Assembly: GCF_004379255.2 (NCBI RefSeq)
Contig: NC_056048.1
Coordinates: 26,470,736 to 26,534,735, forward strand
Direction of reading: 5' to 3'
DNA length: 64,000 nucleotides
Origin: Salvia splendens
Lineage: Eukaryota > Streptophyta > Magnoliopsida > Lamiales > Lamiaceae
Shown here: positions 30,583 to 42,021 of the stretch, in pieces
How the letters are laid out: each line of letters begins with the position of its first letter
Position numbering within the stretch: position 1 is the first letter of the stretch
Notes under the pieces: model-generated
The model's database searches: none
Told to the model about the DNA's origin: nothing
Seen by the model: the letters and a program-made list of their open reading frames with translations, nothing else
Program-made: the position numbers and the translations under genes

Positions 30583-30803
30583 CTCTCTTCGTCTTAGCCT
30601 AATTGTGACGTTTCCATTTCTGCATAAGAAATTAGGCAGTGATGTTTGGTGAATTAAATTATACCAGTAATAAAATACGAGAGATAATTAAAAAAAATAG
30701 AATAAAGCAAGAGTAAAAATGAAGTATGAGAGATAAGAGGATAATTAGGATTATTGCCAAAAAAGAAACTTATCACTTAGATTGAGATAATCCAAAAAGG
30801 ATA
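30583..30803. mobile_element. MITE fragment
   Basis: It begins CTCTCTTCGTCTTAGCC directly after TA, as expected for a left MITE terminus, but no complementary right end was found before the next element at 30804. It contains MITE-like words (TAAAATACGAGAGATAA, AATAAAGCAAGAG). Probably truncated. Confidence 0.45.
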
Positions 30804-31020
30804 GTCCCTCCAATAACAAAAAATAGTCTCATTTGGGAACGCCACAAGTTTTAATAAAATATTGATAAAATAAGAGAAAAATGAGTAAAATATGAGAGAT
30901 AGGAGAAAAGGTGGGCAAAGCCAAAGTATGGGAAACACACTTTTCATTTGTAAAAATAAGATTATTTTTGTGGACATTCCAAAATAATAAAATAAGACTA
31001 TTTTTCATGAACGGATGGAG
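30804..31020. mobile_element. Stowaway-type MITE, complete
   Basis: The left end GTCCCTCCAATAACAAAAAATAG and right end CTATTTTTCATGAACGGATGGAG form imperfect inverted repeats flanked by TA on each side. The core has the usual ATAAGAGAAAAATGAG words of the family. Confidence 0.75.
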
Positions 31021-31185
31021 TATATCTCATTTACACCGGGACGGAAGGAATATTATAAACAGGATTTAATATCTAGCAATTTTTTTGTTTTGCTTTTGTT
31101 AAAAAATTCAAACAACTTCTTAAAAATAGTGTCGAATTAAAATAGTTGTTTTAATTGTGAACGAATGAAAAACACCAAGTAGTAC

Positions 31186-31380
31186 TCCCTACATCCAATT
31201 AAATATGCAACATTTGGGAATCAACACAAGTTTTTATTTAGGGTTGTTTTGTGAGTTAATGAAAATAGAGTAAAATAAGAGAGATGAAAGATAGACTTGT
31301 TTTCAATCTAGGAAACGTTTTATTTTTTTAACGAGACAATCCAAAAAGAAAAATATTTCATTTTTAATGGAACGAAGGAA
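31186..31380. mobile_element. Stowaway-type MITE, eroded
   Basis: The left end CTCCCTACATCCAATTAAATATG follows TA. The right end AATGGAACGAAGGAA is degenerate. The core phrase AGTAAAATAAGAGAGATGAAAG is shared with other MITEs of the window. Confidence 0.6.
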
Positions 31381-31620
31381 GCCGAAGAGGTGGTTATCGG
31401 GTTGCTTGGCCTGGGTTATCGGGCTTGCTGGGGACTGGGAAAGAAGATTCATCTTTGAAAAAGTAAATAATATTATAATATTAATATATTATAAAACGTT
31501 TGTAACAAGAATAATGATGTTGAAATGAAAGATACTTCCGTGTTCATATTTTTTAAAATTAGAAGTGCAATCAATTATTTAAAAGTTAAAACGTTTCTTT
31601 GAATGAAATGAGTTGCTTAA

Positions 31621-32166
31621 GGCCATCCACAATAGGAATAGCCCAGCAATAGCCCAGCTATAGCCCAGCCACTGTCACATCAGCAGCACTAAAAATCCTC
31701 CTGCCACATCATCAAAACAAGCAAATAGCCCAGCAATAGCTCATCCATAGCCTAGCCACTAATATCCACATCACTATTAACAAATATATACAAAATGAAA
31801 TAATTAACAATCACACAATATGCGAAATTTAATTTACGAGACATATACGGGAAAAGTTTAATAATACTATTAAAATTAAGATAGAGAGAATACTCGTTAA
31901 AACAAGTGGTGCGAATGAAAATGACGAACAAAGCGCGTATATATAGTGTTTCGAAAAAAAAAATTTATTTTTTCGCGCTAGGCGGTGCGCTGGGCGATCC
32001 GGGCGCTGCAATAGCGCCGAACGGACCGCCCAGCGCCACGCGACCGCCCAGCGCTGCGCGGTTTCTCTCTCCAATCGCCCGCTGGGCGGCTGCAATAGAT
32101 CGCCCAGCGAACCGCCCAGCGCCGGCGCTCGGCTGGGCGGTCGCTGGGCGCCTATTGTGGATGGCC
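31621..32166. mobile_element. Harbinger-type MITE (family H1)
   Basis: The termini GGCCATCCACAATAG and CTATTGTGGATGGCC are perfect 15-bp inverted repeats with TAA on both sides, the Harbinger 3-bp target. The left third has repeats of ATAGCCCAGC; the right third is GC-rich with repeats of CCGCCCAGCG. No transposase is present. It is 546 bp long, a short relative of the element at 49385-51129, with which it shares both ends over 150-250 bp. Confidence 0.92.
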
Positions 32167-33239
32167 TAAAAATTTGTAACATGCTAAATTTTAGTTTTTG
32201 CTTTAATTTTGATATAAGGAGTGCATACAAATTTCAAATTAGTTTTCTAAAAATAACTATAACTCAATCCTAAATTCATATAATGTTTTTAATTTATTTT
32301 CATTTTATTGTAATCATAATTTACAAAATCAGATTATGCCGTCGGAAGCAGGGGAGTTTTATCATACATCATCAGAAATTTGGCATCCCTAGAACCGAAT
32401 GGGAAGACACCGACCTCGTCGTCTTCTCATGCGTAGACAACATCAAAACAAACTTCAAAGCTGATTTCGTCGACCATCTGATGCACTTTTTGTTAGCACT
32501 ATAATTATTTATAAGTAAATAAAACATAAATAGATACTATAGGTAAGCACATGATATTGAAACACTAGTGGGCCTGTTATTTTATTATTCTTGGGCCCAA
32601 ATAGGGGATAGAGTGGGCTACCTACCATAGAGAGCCCAATGTAGCTTGAAATTAATCAAATAGAAGTCCAAATTAAATAAACGAATCAACCAACACAATA
32701 CTTATTTAAGTATAAATAAGATTGTTAGACTGCTTAACACAACTTTTGAATTTGTCTATTTATCTAAAAAAGTGTTCTTATTGCTAACTGATAATCGGCA
32801 ACCTTAGGAGATAAGTTATATGCTATGTGCAATAAAACAAAACTTACATCCGAACTGGTCAGCGTCTAAGAATATTTTGGTCATTGTTCGTATAACGCGA
32901 TATGTGTATGATGAAAAAACAAATTCCATCATGGATATATCTTTAATACACCCAAACTAATCATTTTGAGCGATGGCATTTTAGGAGATAACAAGATAAA
33001 TACATAGCTTCCATGGACAAACAAAGAAAAAGAGGACTCTTTACCTATCGAAGCTTTGCATCACACCTGCCTCAACCCCATTGAGTCACAAGAATATTCA
33101 AGTAACATTTGCAACTAATTATCACTAAATATATTCAACCGGGTTAACAAATAAAGCTCAAGAACCAAGTGACATGTGAAGAACACTCTATTTCAGTCAG
33201 CGACGAATATGATAGATAAAAGCAATCATTTAAGAAGTT
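32167..33239. other. Intergenic, no recognised gene
   Basis: Mostly AT-rich. The plus-strand segment 32385-32500 encodes TDLVVFSCVDNIKTNFKADFVDHL, which loosely recalls the start of a TIR domain, but the match is too weak to call. Nothing else was recognised. Confidence 0.4.
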
Positions 33240-33643
33240 GAAATTACTTAGATGGTCCCATCCTTAGCCTTCTACAATCAACTCCAACTTTCTTCCTTCT
33301 ATGTCCACAACAATAGTAATCTTATTGCTTTTTAAATATCACGTGAGAGGCATACAAACTTCAACCTGACGTCTTACTTTGCTTTCATGAAAACAATGAT
33401 AAGCAAATGTTGATAATGTAAAAGTGTTGTAGGAGAAAGGCAAATTGTACAAATATGTGGTAAGCTATGAAGAGGTGGCTGAATTGTTTAAAAGGATCGA
33501 TACTTTTAAGCAATTTAGCAACATCTTCATGATTGCAAAACAAGATGTACAATATGTCTTTTTCTTGAAACATATTTACATCACTAGCATTGTTGATCAG
33601 CATAATAATGAAATTTAAGTAAGACAAAGTCAGAATTATCTCA

Positions 33644-33757
33644 GATCACAAACAATGCTCACCACATTTTTCCAATATCTGGTACTGCAATCTTATGCAA
33701 TATGGAGCCTAGAACTGCCAGCATTTCATCAACAGGTGGTTTTTCATTACTGAAGTC
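33644..33757 (-). other. Exon-like segment of an unidentified gene
   Basis: On the minus strand the segment between a good acceptor (TTTCCTGCAG) and a GT donor reads FSNEKPPVDEMLAVLGSILHKIAVPDIGKM. Codon use is protein-like and the splice-site contexts are good. The protein is not recognised. Downstream on the same strand, about 33260-33310 reads KITIVVDIEGRKLELIVEG and then stops, which could be a terminal exon. Neighbouring exons were not found with confidence. It could be a gene remnant or part of a small gene on the minus strand downstream of ICMT. Confidence 0.35.
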
Positions 33758-34424
33758 TCTGCAGGAAATTTAAAAATATCACTTTCAAAATCACAAAAAC
33801 AAAATATTGCAAATTTAATCCAGTAATCCAATCAACCTGGTTTACATATTGAAATCTACTTCTATTAACTCACTACACAAGACATCATCGAAATTTCTAG
33901 GCATAAACTATCGGATTTGGAAAAAATTAATGATTTCTGACGAACTTAAAGTGGAGTAATTAAAAACTTAGAAATATGTATAATTCCAGGTTTAAATCTA
34001 CGATTATTTTGTAGATAAAAAACCGAAAGGTTAATATATAATTTTGCTATGCGTTTTCTTTTTATTTATGACCGATCAAGGGTTAATATACCAAAATAGT
34101 TTGGAATTTTTGTAGATCTAACAAAATGAATGATGGAAAACAAGTTTATTCGCATATGCATTTCAGATCTGGAAGTATTTTCTCAGTTTCGAGAATATTA
34201 GCTAACAAAATGCAACAACAATAAAAAAAAACGTAATTTAGAATTTAGATCTACGATTCATTCGTATATTCCAAAACCAAAAGGATAGAATAGAAGTTCT
34301 GATCCAAAATTTAGAGGATTTTTAGATGAAGAAATGCAGTGACATAGAAGAACCAGTGAGTGTGTGTAATGAAGAAAGCAGCGCAACTACAGGCAAGCGA
34401 TCAACTAGAGGATAAGTTCATTCA
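33758..34424. other. Spacer downstream of ICMT
   Basis: AT-rich, with no gene recognised. The part next to 34424 would contain the ICMT 3' UTR. No poly(A) site could be fixed. Confidence 0.4.
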
Positions 34425-35018
34425 TCACTTTACAAATAGGATCCCAGAAGTCGTCTGTCTAGCATATTCCACGTAACGAGAACCAAAAATCTGTCTCAAG
34501 AAATACTCCTCGTATTGTATCCTCTGCTGGAAAAAACGCCACACGACTGCTGCGAATCCAAGTGTACATACTGGATTACACAGCATTATTTGAGTACCAA
34601 CAGACCATATAAGGAAGCCACAATAACTTGGATGTCGGATGTACTTATAGACTCCATGAGTGATCAATACATGATCTTGCTCACGAGATCTCCGTATAAA
34701 ATGAGTGAAGGACCTTCCAGCAGTTATAATAGCCAACTTGCGCATTAGTTCACCAACAACTACCAAGGCAAGACCTGTGTTGCTTATAAACCGGTGTTCT
34801 TTCATCCCGGGGAAGAAATAAACTTCAACTAAGTACTCCACCAGGGAGCCAACCATGGCCACAACATAGTTTTTGCTGATTAAAAGAGACTCTAGAGTTA
34901 CACTGTTTTTCCCGTGAAAGAAGAGTGCTAGGAGATATTCAGAACCATGGAAAAGGAATATCGCAGAGAACAGTTGCGATAACTGCCTGAATGCCGTGAA
35001 GCTGAAGATCTCTGTCAT
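34425..35018 (-). CDS. ICMT: Protein-S-isoprenylcysteine O-methyltransferase
   Basis: A single exon of 197 codons, the same length as plant ICMTs. ICMT methylates the carboxyl group of the C-terminal prenylcysteine of CaaX proteins (small GTPases and others) at the endoplasmic reticulum, using S-adenosylmethionine; in Arabidopsis it affects abscisic-acid signalling. Several hydrophobic segments (about 10-30, 45-65, 80-95, 135-165) fit a multi-pass membrane enzyme. The diagnostic C-terminal SAM-binding block is intact: HGVYKYIRHPSYCGF (about 122-136), then RIQYEEYFLRQIFGSRYVEYA with the conserved Glu residues. Start 35018 gives the family N-terminus (TEIFSFTAFRQLSQ). No lesion is seen. A 5' UTR exon may lie upstream. 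Confidence 0.95.
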   Translation of the reverse strand: MTEIFSFTAFRQLSQLFSAIFLFHGSEYLLALFFHGKNSVTLESLLISKNYVVAMVGSLVEYLVEVYFFPGMKEHRFISNTGLALVVVGELMRKLAIITAGRSFTHFIRRSREQDHVLITHGVYKYIRHPSYCGFLIWSVGTQIMLCNPVCTLGFAAVVWRFFQQRIQYEEYFLRQIFGSRYVEYARQTTSGILFVK

Positions 35019-36250
35019 TTTTCAGAACACCAAAAAAAAGTCTTTCCTTAGGATAAAAACAAGTTTCGGGCACTGAATGGTCTCAAACAAGGAAACTTTA
35101 ATAAGTTGTGTTGGATTATTCCAGACCTGAAGTGATTGTAGAGAAGCAATATATTAGTGATGAAACGCGGGGCTCCACGTTATTCAATAAAGGCACTATA
35201 AATGACATCCCTGAACATAGCACAAGCATAAAGTCACACTGATTGTCAAGTGATTGAAAGCATTAGTCTGTATTGCACATAGAAAATAACTTCTTCAGCA
35301 AAGAGCTCCATTAAAGTAAAAGTGTTTCGGGATGAACTCCTTTTCTTTAGATAACCACCCGAAAGACTGCAGCTCCAATCAGCAGATCCCACCTTATTCT
35401 TAATTGAGATCTAGGGGGCAATTTTTTACGGAGGCACCAATCAACGAAGATGACAAAGCTCAATGTGCATAGAATCATAATGAATACAAAACAAAGATTA
35501 TGAATAGATCAACTTCCCCTTATTAAATGCTAGAGTTTATGCACAATCAATCTAGGCAAGATGCCTTCTTCGAATAGGAAGAATACAAGCTATGTTCTCC
35601 TATATAACAAGGCTTTGTGTAATGTTTATGAATCAACTAAGCCAATACAATATAGTATTCCTCAAGCTCTTCTTTGTTTTTTCATTTCAGTATTTACATT
35701 TTGACTATATTTTGCAACACTTATGTTGTATTGAGAGCTGAAAAAGGCTCCTAACTCTTTCTGCCTAGTAGCCAAAACATATGCATAGATTGTCTATCAA
35801 GGTTAGCTTTCCTGCTTAACACAATAATATGTCTAACACTGTTTCATAAGAAAAATGTGAAAAATTAATTTCATAGCGTAAACCCGTCGAGTTTAGTCAT
35901 AATTGTTTACAAATTAGTCCACTCGAAAACGTTAACTGCGTCTAGCATATAATTCTCGAATTCAAAAGTAATCGAAACCCCAATTAGATTCACAGAGATG
36001 GCACAAACACCGATACATATAGGATTTGCATATCGACCACATATCTCAAATCCTGCCATTTGCTTTAAGCTTAAAATCACCTGATTTCGGGGAAGCCATG
36101 GGCGCGGCGGCCGCGGGAGGGAGGCGAAGACGGTTGCTGCCGCAGCGGAACTTTGACTGGCCGATTTATCTCTAATGAAAGCAACTAAGCTCACAGATGA
36201 AGGCTGAATTTTAGTCATATAGAAAGACGGTATACGCGGGCCCACCCAGA
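35019..36250 (-). other. ICMT upstream region, possible 5' UTR exon
   Basis: The interval 35020-36060 has no coding feature. On the minus strand, 36245-36081 is GC-rich and ends CCATGGCTTCCCCGAAATCAG followed by GTGATTTTAAGC, a plausible donor. It could be the first, mostly untranslated exon of ICMT, or an unrelated small gene. A short upstream ATG frame (MASPKS...) would then be present. This is inference from splice-site context only. Confidence 0.3.
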
Positions 36251-36461
36251 CTGCCCCTATTTTGGGAATTTTGACCGATAAATTCTTAAAATAAAATAAA
36301 TTATGATGGATGAATTGAAATATAAAAACCAGAATATTTTTTTATGAATGAAGAAAGATTGGATAAACTAATATTCTTAGCTATGGAAACAGTGTATAAT
36401 TATTTTGGTAAATATTTGATTAAATGGGAAATACAAATTTGTTGAATTGATATGCTCTTAA

Positions 36462-36975
36462 TTAATCCACTTCATCAATAGTGGATTTTTTAGCTGGTGT
36501 AGAATAAAAAAGAGAACCAAACTCAAATAAAGGCCCTGCATACTTGCTCCTAATCCACTTCTTCAATACTGTTTGTCTGGAACTGTAATACCAATCAGAC
36601 TCCTTCTCCATCCCCCATTTGAAAGCATCAGCCTTCATCCTATACTCATTGTCCTCACACTTTACTTCTCCGCATCTTCTCAATACTGTTTCTCTGGAAC
36701 TGTAATATCCTTACCATGCTTCCTTTCAAACTCTTTTACAAAGTGATTCACCATCCTACTGTCAAAGTCCTGCCCCCAAGATGAGTATTTCCAGCAATAG
36801 CCTTCACTCCAATGATACCCGCCTCAATCCTAGCCACAGACACGTCGAACGTGCCACCACCAAGGTCGGAAATAAGCACATTCTTAGCCACACTACCCCC
36901 TCTATCAAGACCGCATGCGACGGCTGCAGCAGTAGGCTAATCGATGATCCTCAAGGCCGGCAATGGTTCCGGCAC

Positions 36976-37006
<31 letters not shown>

Positions 37007-37875
37007 ATAAGCTGGAACGGTGACGACAGCATTCTTGACAGATGATCCAAGATAAGCCTCGGCGATATCCTTCATCTTGGATAGCACCATTGAAGAGATC
37101 TCCTCAGCTGAATACTGTTTCTCCTCTCCTTTGTAGGTCACTGCTATCATAGGCTTGCTATCGCCAGTGGGGTGAGGAATGACCTTAAATGGCCACAGTT
37201 TCATGTCACTCTCAACCATTCGGCATTGGCGGAGCCACATTGGAACAAAGGGGTACAGCTGTACCCCCAAATATTATCGTTATATTGTATGTATATATGC
37301 ACAAAGTCACAATATCATTCTTGGTCCAGTGGTTGTGTCTCTAAATTTCATCCAGAAGACCAGGGTTCCAAGCTTATTAGTTGGCGCCTTCTCATCTTTT
37401 ATGTTTTTCACTTCTTTCCACTTTAATTTAAGCAAATAGTAGTACTATTACATTTCTCATATTTATACTTTTCTCTCTTTTTTAAATATTCAAAAATGCA
37501 TTCGAATATAGAAACTTATTTAGGTCACCTATCTTTATTTTTCTATCTGTATTTTTCTGTTTTTCGAACTTATGTATTTTATACATATATTTTTTTCTTT
37601 ATAATTTTTTCTATTGCATTTAAAACCAATCATTTCCTATATCTAAAAAATAATTAAGCCATTTTCTCATATCTTTATCATTATGTATATTTTTTAAATA
37701 TTCAAAAGGATTTTAATTCTCTTTGTTTTTATCTTTTCGATTTTCTTCTGATGCACATCTTCACGTTTTTAATAATTAAAAAATCATAATCGTTTGTTGC
37801 ACCTCCAATCGAAAATTCCTGGATCCGCCACTGTCATTCGGTCATTGAATTTGCGGCCAATCAGCCTTTTTACAT
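36462..37875 (-). pseudogene. HSP70 pseudogene, interrupted by a hAT-like element
   Basis: The minus strand starts with an acceptor (TTTGCAG) and VKRLIGRKFNDRM at 37875, the exact position of the conserved plant HSP70 intron that splits the Asp of DAKRLIGR. A 610-bp transposon intervenes, then [60 protein letters not shown] and, after small frame shifts, the ATPase-domain segment [21 protein letters not shown]. The substrate-binding domain is largely deleted. A degenerate C-terminal piece (VKCEDNEYRMKADAFKWGMEK) ends IDEVD and a stop, recalling the cytosolic EEVD tail. A phrase ACTGT.TCTCTGGAACTGTAATA occurs twice (about 36570 and 36686), so the junction has a local duplication. Exon 1 is absent. 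It cannot make a chaperone. Confidence 0.9.
37224..37833. mobile_element. Non-autonomous hAT-like element in the HSP70 pseudogene
   Basis: The ends CATTGGCGGAGCC and GGATCCGCCACTG are 13-bp inverted repeats with two mismatches. The flanking 8 bp CCATTCGG and TCATTCGG form a near-perfect hAT-type TSD. The insertion splits the coding sequence within the ATPase domain. The interior is AT-rich and non-coding. Confidence 0.85.
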
Positions 37876-38510
37876 CTGCAAAGCAAAGTAATAAACCCTA
37901 AATTCTAAACCTTAAACTCAAACCCTCAATACTTAAAACACACTGAACTTGAATGAGGACATAATATTATTTATAATCAGTATGGCAGCATCAATTTCCG
38001 TGATTTTTCAAAATCTAATTTAATATTATTTTATAATTACATTAGTTTGATGGAGTATATAATAAATGTGCACAACAAGAATTTCTGTAGAAAAAAATAA
38101 GATTTAATAAATTAAAATAATTAAACACGCATAAATTAATTGTAACTCAAGTGGATATCGTAACAGTAAAACAATAGATCGTTTCGGAAAAAATATTTTA
38201 TAGGCAATGGTAGTTATATATAGAATAAAAAAATATCATTAATATTGTTACATGAGTAAAAAAATTTATCATACAAATGATTAAAATTATGTATACGCGT
38301 AACAACAATTTAAGTACTGGAGTATATTATAATAAATTTGATCTACAAAATACCAATAAAATGATTTAAAAAATACCTTTAAAGTATAAATTATAGATGT
38401 ATTTGTTGCAATCTGCAAAAATAAAGTAACTATTTCCATTTCAGTTTGTCCTTTAAAATTGAAAGCTGTCCATTTCAGATAAAAAATTTCTCTCTATTCA
38501 GTGAGACTTA
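37876..38510. other. Intergenic AT-rich sequence
   Basis: No HSP70 exon 1 and no other gene was found. There is a short run of CCCTAAATTCTAAACC-like words near 37905. Nothing else is supported. Confidence 0.45.
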
Positions 38511-39412
38511 GAGCATCCACAACCGTGCTCTTGCCAGCGGCACGGTTGTGGGCCCGGGCGGTACTATTTATGCCTGCTCTCTTGCAAGAGCACAACGCCC
38601 ACAACTGTGCTCTTCCGCAAGGACGAGCACAATTAATTTAAAATTCAATTAAACAATAACATTTCCATAATATTAAAATTCATTTAAAAACCACAATAAA
38701 TATTACAAATGACAAATAAAATTAAATATTACATAATTAAAATCCTAAAAATGAAAAATTACATAATTAAAATCCTAAAAATTAAAAATTACATAATTAA
38801 AAATTAAAACCGCGGAAGGTCGGCAAAGCAGTCGGCAACGAGCCTTTCGTGGGCTCCCTCCCGGTCACGATGGATGTAGCGGCGATTTGATCTAGTGCGT
38901 TGAGGAGGATGAGCGGGGGTATTCGCCGCGACATATGCTTCGTAAGCGGCACGATGTTGTTCGTAGTATTCTTGTTATTCGCGCTCCGCTTCCGCCATGA
39001 GATGAGTGAAATCCATTTGATGTTTTGAGTGAAGGTTGAATGTGTTGATAGTTTGTATAAGAATTATGAATGAGAGATGAATGAGAGATGAATTGATGTG
39101 ATAAATGAGTGATGAATGTGTGTATTTATAGATGATTTTAGGAAAAAAAAAAAAAATCAAAAAAATTCAGAAAAAACGGGAAAAAAACGGCCATATTTTT
39201 GGGATTTGGAAAATATTTTTTTTTATTTTTTAGCATTATTTATAATTAAATACCGATTTTAAAAAAAAAGTTTGAATGCAACGGCTACGCCGTTGCCCAA
39301 TCCCGTGCCGCCACGTGTGCGTCCGCTGGCACGGACGTGCTCGATACATCGAGCAGCGCCGTGCCAGCGGCGCGGACGGCGGTGGCGACGGACGCCACCG
39401 CTGCGCATGCTC
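38511..39412 (-). mobile_element. Non-autonomous Harbinger element with transposase 5' remnant
   Basis: Ends GAGCATCCAC and GCGCATGCTC, flanked by TTA on both sides. On the minus strand, 39016-38808 encodes the first 70 residues of a Harbinger transposase (EYYEQHRAAYEAYVAA, RSNRRYIHRDREGAHERLVAD) closely matching the transposase at 16878. There is an in-frame TAA at codon 14 (after AEAERE). The rest of the transposase is deleted and the 3' UTR-like AT-rich part follows directly. The 902-bp element is thus an internal-deletion derivative of the family seen at 15751. Confidence 0.9.
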
Positions 39413-40069
39413 TTAGTCTGCACTAATAATGCTCCAGTCACTTTTTAAATGATAAGATGTGGTACAATTATTTTTTTTCACATACAAATTTTTAAAAAAT
39501 GATTACCAAATACTATAATAAAGTATATGAGAAAGATAAAAAGAGTAAAGTAAGAGTGAAAATAAAATAGAAAAATATATATTGTAAAATTGAAAAATAT
39601 TTTATAGACAGCGGTATTGATATGTAGAATCAAAAAAAATTATCAATATCATTACATATATGAGCAATAATTTTATTCTACAAAATATTACATTTATAGA
39701 AGTACATAACAACAGTTTAATTATATCATAATAAATTTGATTTATGAAATACTGTTCATTGTCTTGCCTAATTATCATTATAATATTATGTATTATGTAT
39801 AATTAGACATTACTTAACAAGTTACTAGTTAGATCAGTTGGTTGCATTTTGGTCATGTAACCAACTGGGTCGTGTGTGCGACTCCCCAATCGTTTCATCA
39901 TGTCTCATTCTGGTTCTTTAGCGGATATCTTTCTATTTTTTGCATCATATCTAATTTTGGTCCTTTAGTGAATTTCTTTCTTATTTTTTAATTGTGAGCA
40001 ATTTTTTCACACATATAACAAAACAAAGCAAAAAATATATGCTAGAATAAAAGAAGTAAAAGCATAATA
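39413..40069. other. Intergenic AT-rich sequence
   Basis: No gene. The segment 39605-39740 resembles 38190-38350 (shared TTTTATAGAC/GGCA.TGGTA, ATATGTAGAAT and ATTATAATAAATTTGAT words). This suggests an old duplicated repeat flanking the Harbinger insertion. Confidence 0.45.
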
Positions 40070-40269
40070 CTCCATCCGTTCCACAATAAGAGTCACACTT
40101 TGTCATTTTGGTCTATCTCATATTCCACCAACTTCACTCATATTTTATTATAAAATCAATATAAAAAAGTGGGTCTCATATTTCACTAACTTTTCCAACC
40201 CACTATTCTTTACATTTCTTAAAACTCGTGCCTTCAATAAAAGTGACTCATATTGTGGGACGGAGGGAG
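40070..40269. mobile_element. Stowaway-type MITE, complete
   Basis: It begins CTCCATCCGTTCCACAATAAGAGTCAC and ends with the complementary GTGACTCATATTGTGGGACGGAGGGAG. Both sides have TA. It is 200 bp long, and the hairpin arms are about 27 bp with few mismatches. Confidence 0.92.
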
Positions 40270-40444
40270 TAGAAATTAAACAAAATATAAAATATATTGG
40301 AAAAGAGAAAATGTAATGGATAAATACGAAACAACACATAAGTGGAGAAAAATGCATCTCAAACTATTTATCTCTCTCGCAGCTTCGTAATGTCTCGGGT
40401 TGTTTCTAGAATCGTCGACACTAAAAATATGCAATTATCGTTAA

Positions 40445-40488
40445 TGTAATTTGGACCCCCCAGTTTAAAAATCCTGCGTCCGCCACTG
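40445..40488. mobile_element. hAT-like terminal fragment
   Basis: The segment GGACCCCCCAGTTTAAAAATC followed by CTGCGTCCGCCACTG is a common plant transposon terminus (CAGTGGCGGA on the other strand), related to the end at 37833. The other end was not found nearby, so only this terminus is called. Confidence 0.55.
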
Positions 40489-41357
40489 TAATTATCTATT
40501 TAGGATTAAGTGTGAAAATTGTTTTAGTTGGAGGGGATGATTGATGACTAGTTATCACATTATTATCTTAGTGCAATTTACTTGAGATGGAATCTCTTAG
40601 TACAATATAAACAAAACTTTAAAATAACACCATGTATCATTGGACTTTTGGGGAGCGGATCCTCTACGGTAGAGTAACACAGCACGCGGTGTTTTCTTCA
40701 AAAAACCAATTTTTTAATCTTTCACAATTCTTTTTCTTCTTTATCATTTCTTGTTTTTGTTTTAGACTTGGGAGTATTAAATAAACGATGCCACATGCAT
40801 ATGTTAGTATCAATTCGTAGTTTTATTTTACAATGCACACACTAATCCAAATGAAACTTCTATTATTATAAGTTTATAAGGTTTAGAATTTACCCGTTTG
40901 GTGTTATTATATATAATCGATCCTAATACTCCTATTATATACTGATAGTTTCAAAATTATATTTACAAATTTTACTCTTTTTTGCTAACCAAAACTAAAT
41001 TATTTTAATCAATTGAAAAATATATACCAATTTCAAAATTTGACCGTTTTAACTAACCATTACTTTAGGATTGATTATATACTAATGTATAAATATTGTA
41101 CACTAAATTTAGTAACTATGAAAGAGATTGACTAAAAAATAATAGAAATATAATTACTTTCATTTATAATTCAGTATAAACCCAAATGACAATTAATCAA
41201 ATATATTAAACTTGATTAACTTATGTAAATATAAAAATAAAGTATAGGAGTAACATTAAACTTTAGTTATGAAAAGCCTAACAATAATAACTATGTTACT
41301 TATTTGAGTTGTGAGAAAATTAAAAATAAAGAAGAAAAAAATAAATTATAGTTATGT
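40489..41357. other. Intergenic AT-rich sequence
   Basis: No gene, tRNA or repeat with clear borders was recognised. Confidence 0.5.
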
Positions 41358-41610
41358 CCTCCCTCCGTCCCACTTTAAGAGTACCGGTTTATCATTTTTA
41401 GATGTCCCACTTTAAGAGTCTCAATTGGAATATTCCATAAATGGTAATAGACTCACATTCCACTAACATTTTTCAACTCACATTTTATTATAAAACTAAT
41501 TAATATACGTATAAAAGTAGATTCCACACTCCGCTATCTTTTTTCACCAATATTCCTTTACATTTCTTAGAATTCGCGCCGAATTCAAATAGGACTCCTA
41601 AACTCTTTTT
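41358..41610. mobile_element. MITE, eroded
   Basis: The left terminus CCTCCCTCCGTCCCACTTTAAGAG is clear. The right side retains the family phrase TTTACATTTCTTAGAATTCGCGCC, but the final inverted repeat is weak (AGGACTCCTAAACTC). It lies 25 bp before another MITE. Confidence 0.6.
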
Positions 41611-41633
41611 TTACCTATACTTTTTATATAGTA

Positions 41634-41834
41634 CTCCCTCCGTTCCATTGTAGTGGGGGCATTTCTTTTCGGCACGGAGATTAAGAAAGTAGGGAGATGA
41701 AGAGAGAATAAAGTAAGAGAGAGTAAAGTAAGTGAGAAGAAATGTGTTAACTTTTACTAAAAAGGGAAATGACTCCACTACTATGGAACGTACCAAAATG
41801 GCAAAATGACTCCACTACTATGGAACGGAGGGAG
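41634..41834. mobile_element. Stowaway-type MITE, with duplicated right terminus
   Basis: Left CTCCCTCCGTTCCATTGTAG and right CTACTATGGAACGGAGGGAG are flanked by TA. The inner phrase AATGACTCCACTACTATGGAACG occurs twice in tandem at the right end (about 41767 and 41804), so the terminus was duplicated once. Confidence 0.9.
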
Positions 41835-42021
41835 TAATATTTAGTGGATACTATTAATAATTAACTAATATTATACATATGCTATGCACAGACTAAAATA
41901 ATTTTAAAATATTGATTTAAATTATAAATTAATTAAATCAAATTAGAAATAATATCATTATATTAAAATTATAAACAAAAATGTATGTAATAAATATGAA
42001 ATAATTAATCACCAATAATAA

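Noticed and set aside
32385..32504. TIR-domain start of a resistance gene
   Set aside because: The phrase DLVVFSCVDNIKTNFKADFVDHL only loosely resembles a TIR motif, lacks the following blocks, and is isolated in AT-rich DNA.
35907..36245. A 112-residue minus-strand protein gene
   Set aside because: No family feature is seen. A good donor site inside it and its position suggest a possible 5' UTR exon of ICMT instead, and even that is uncertain.
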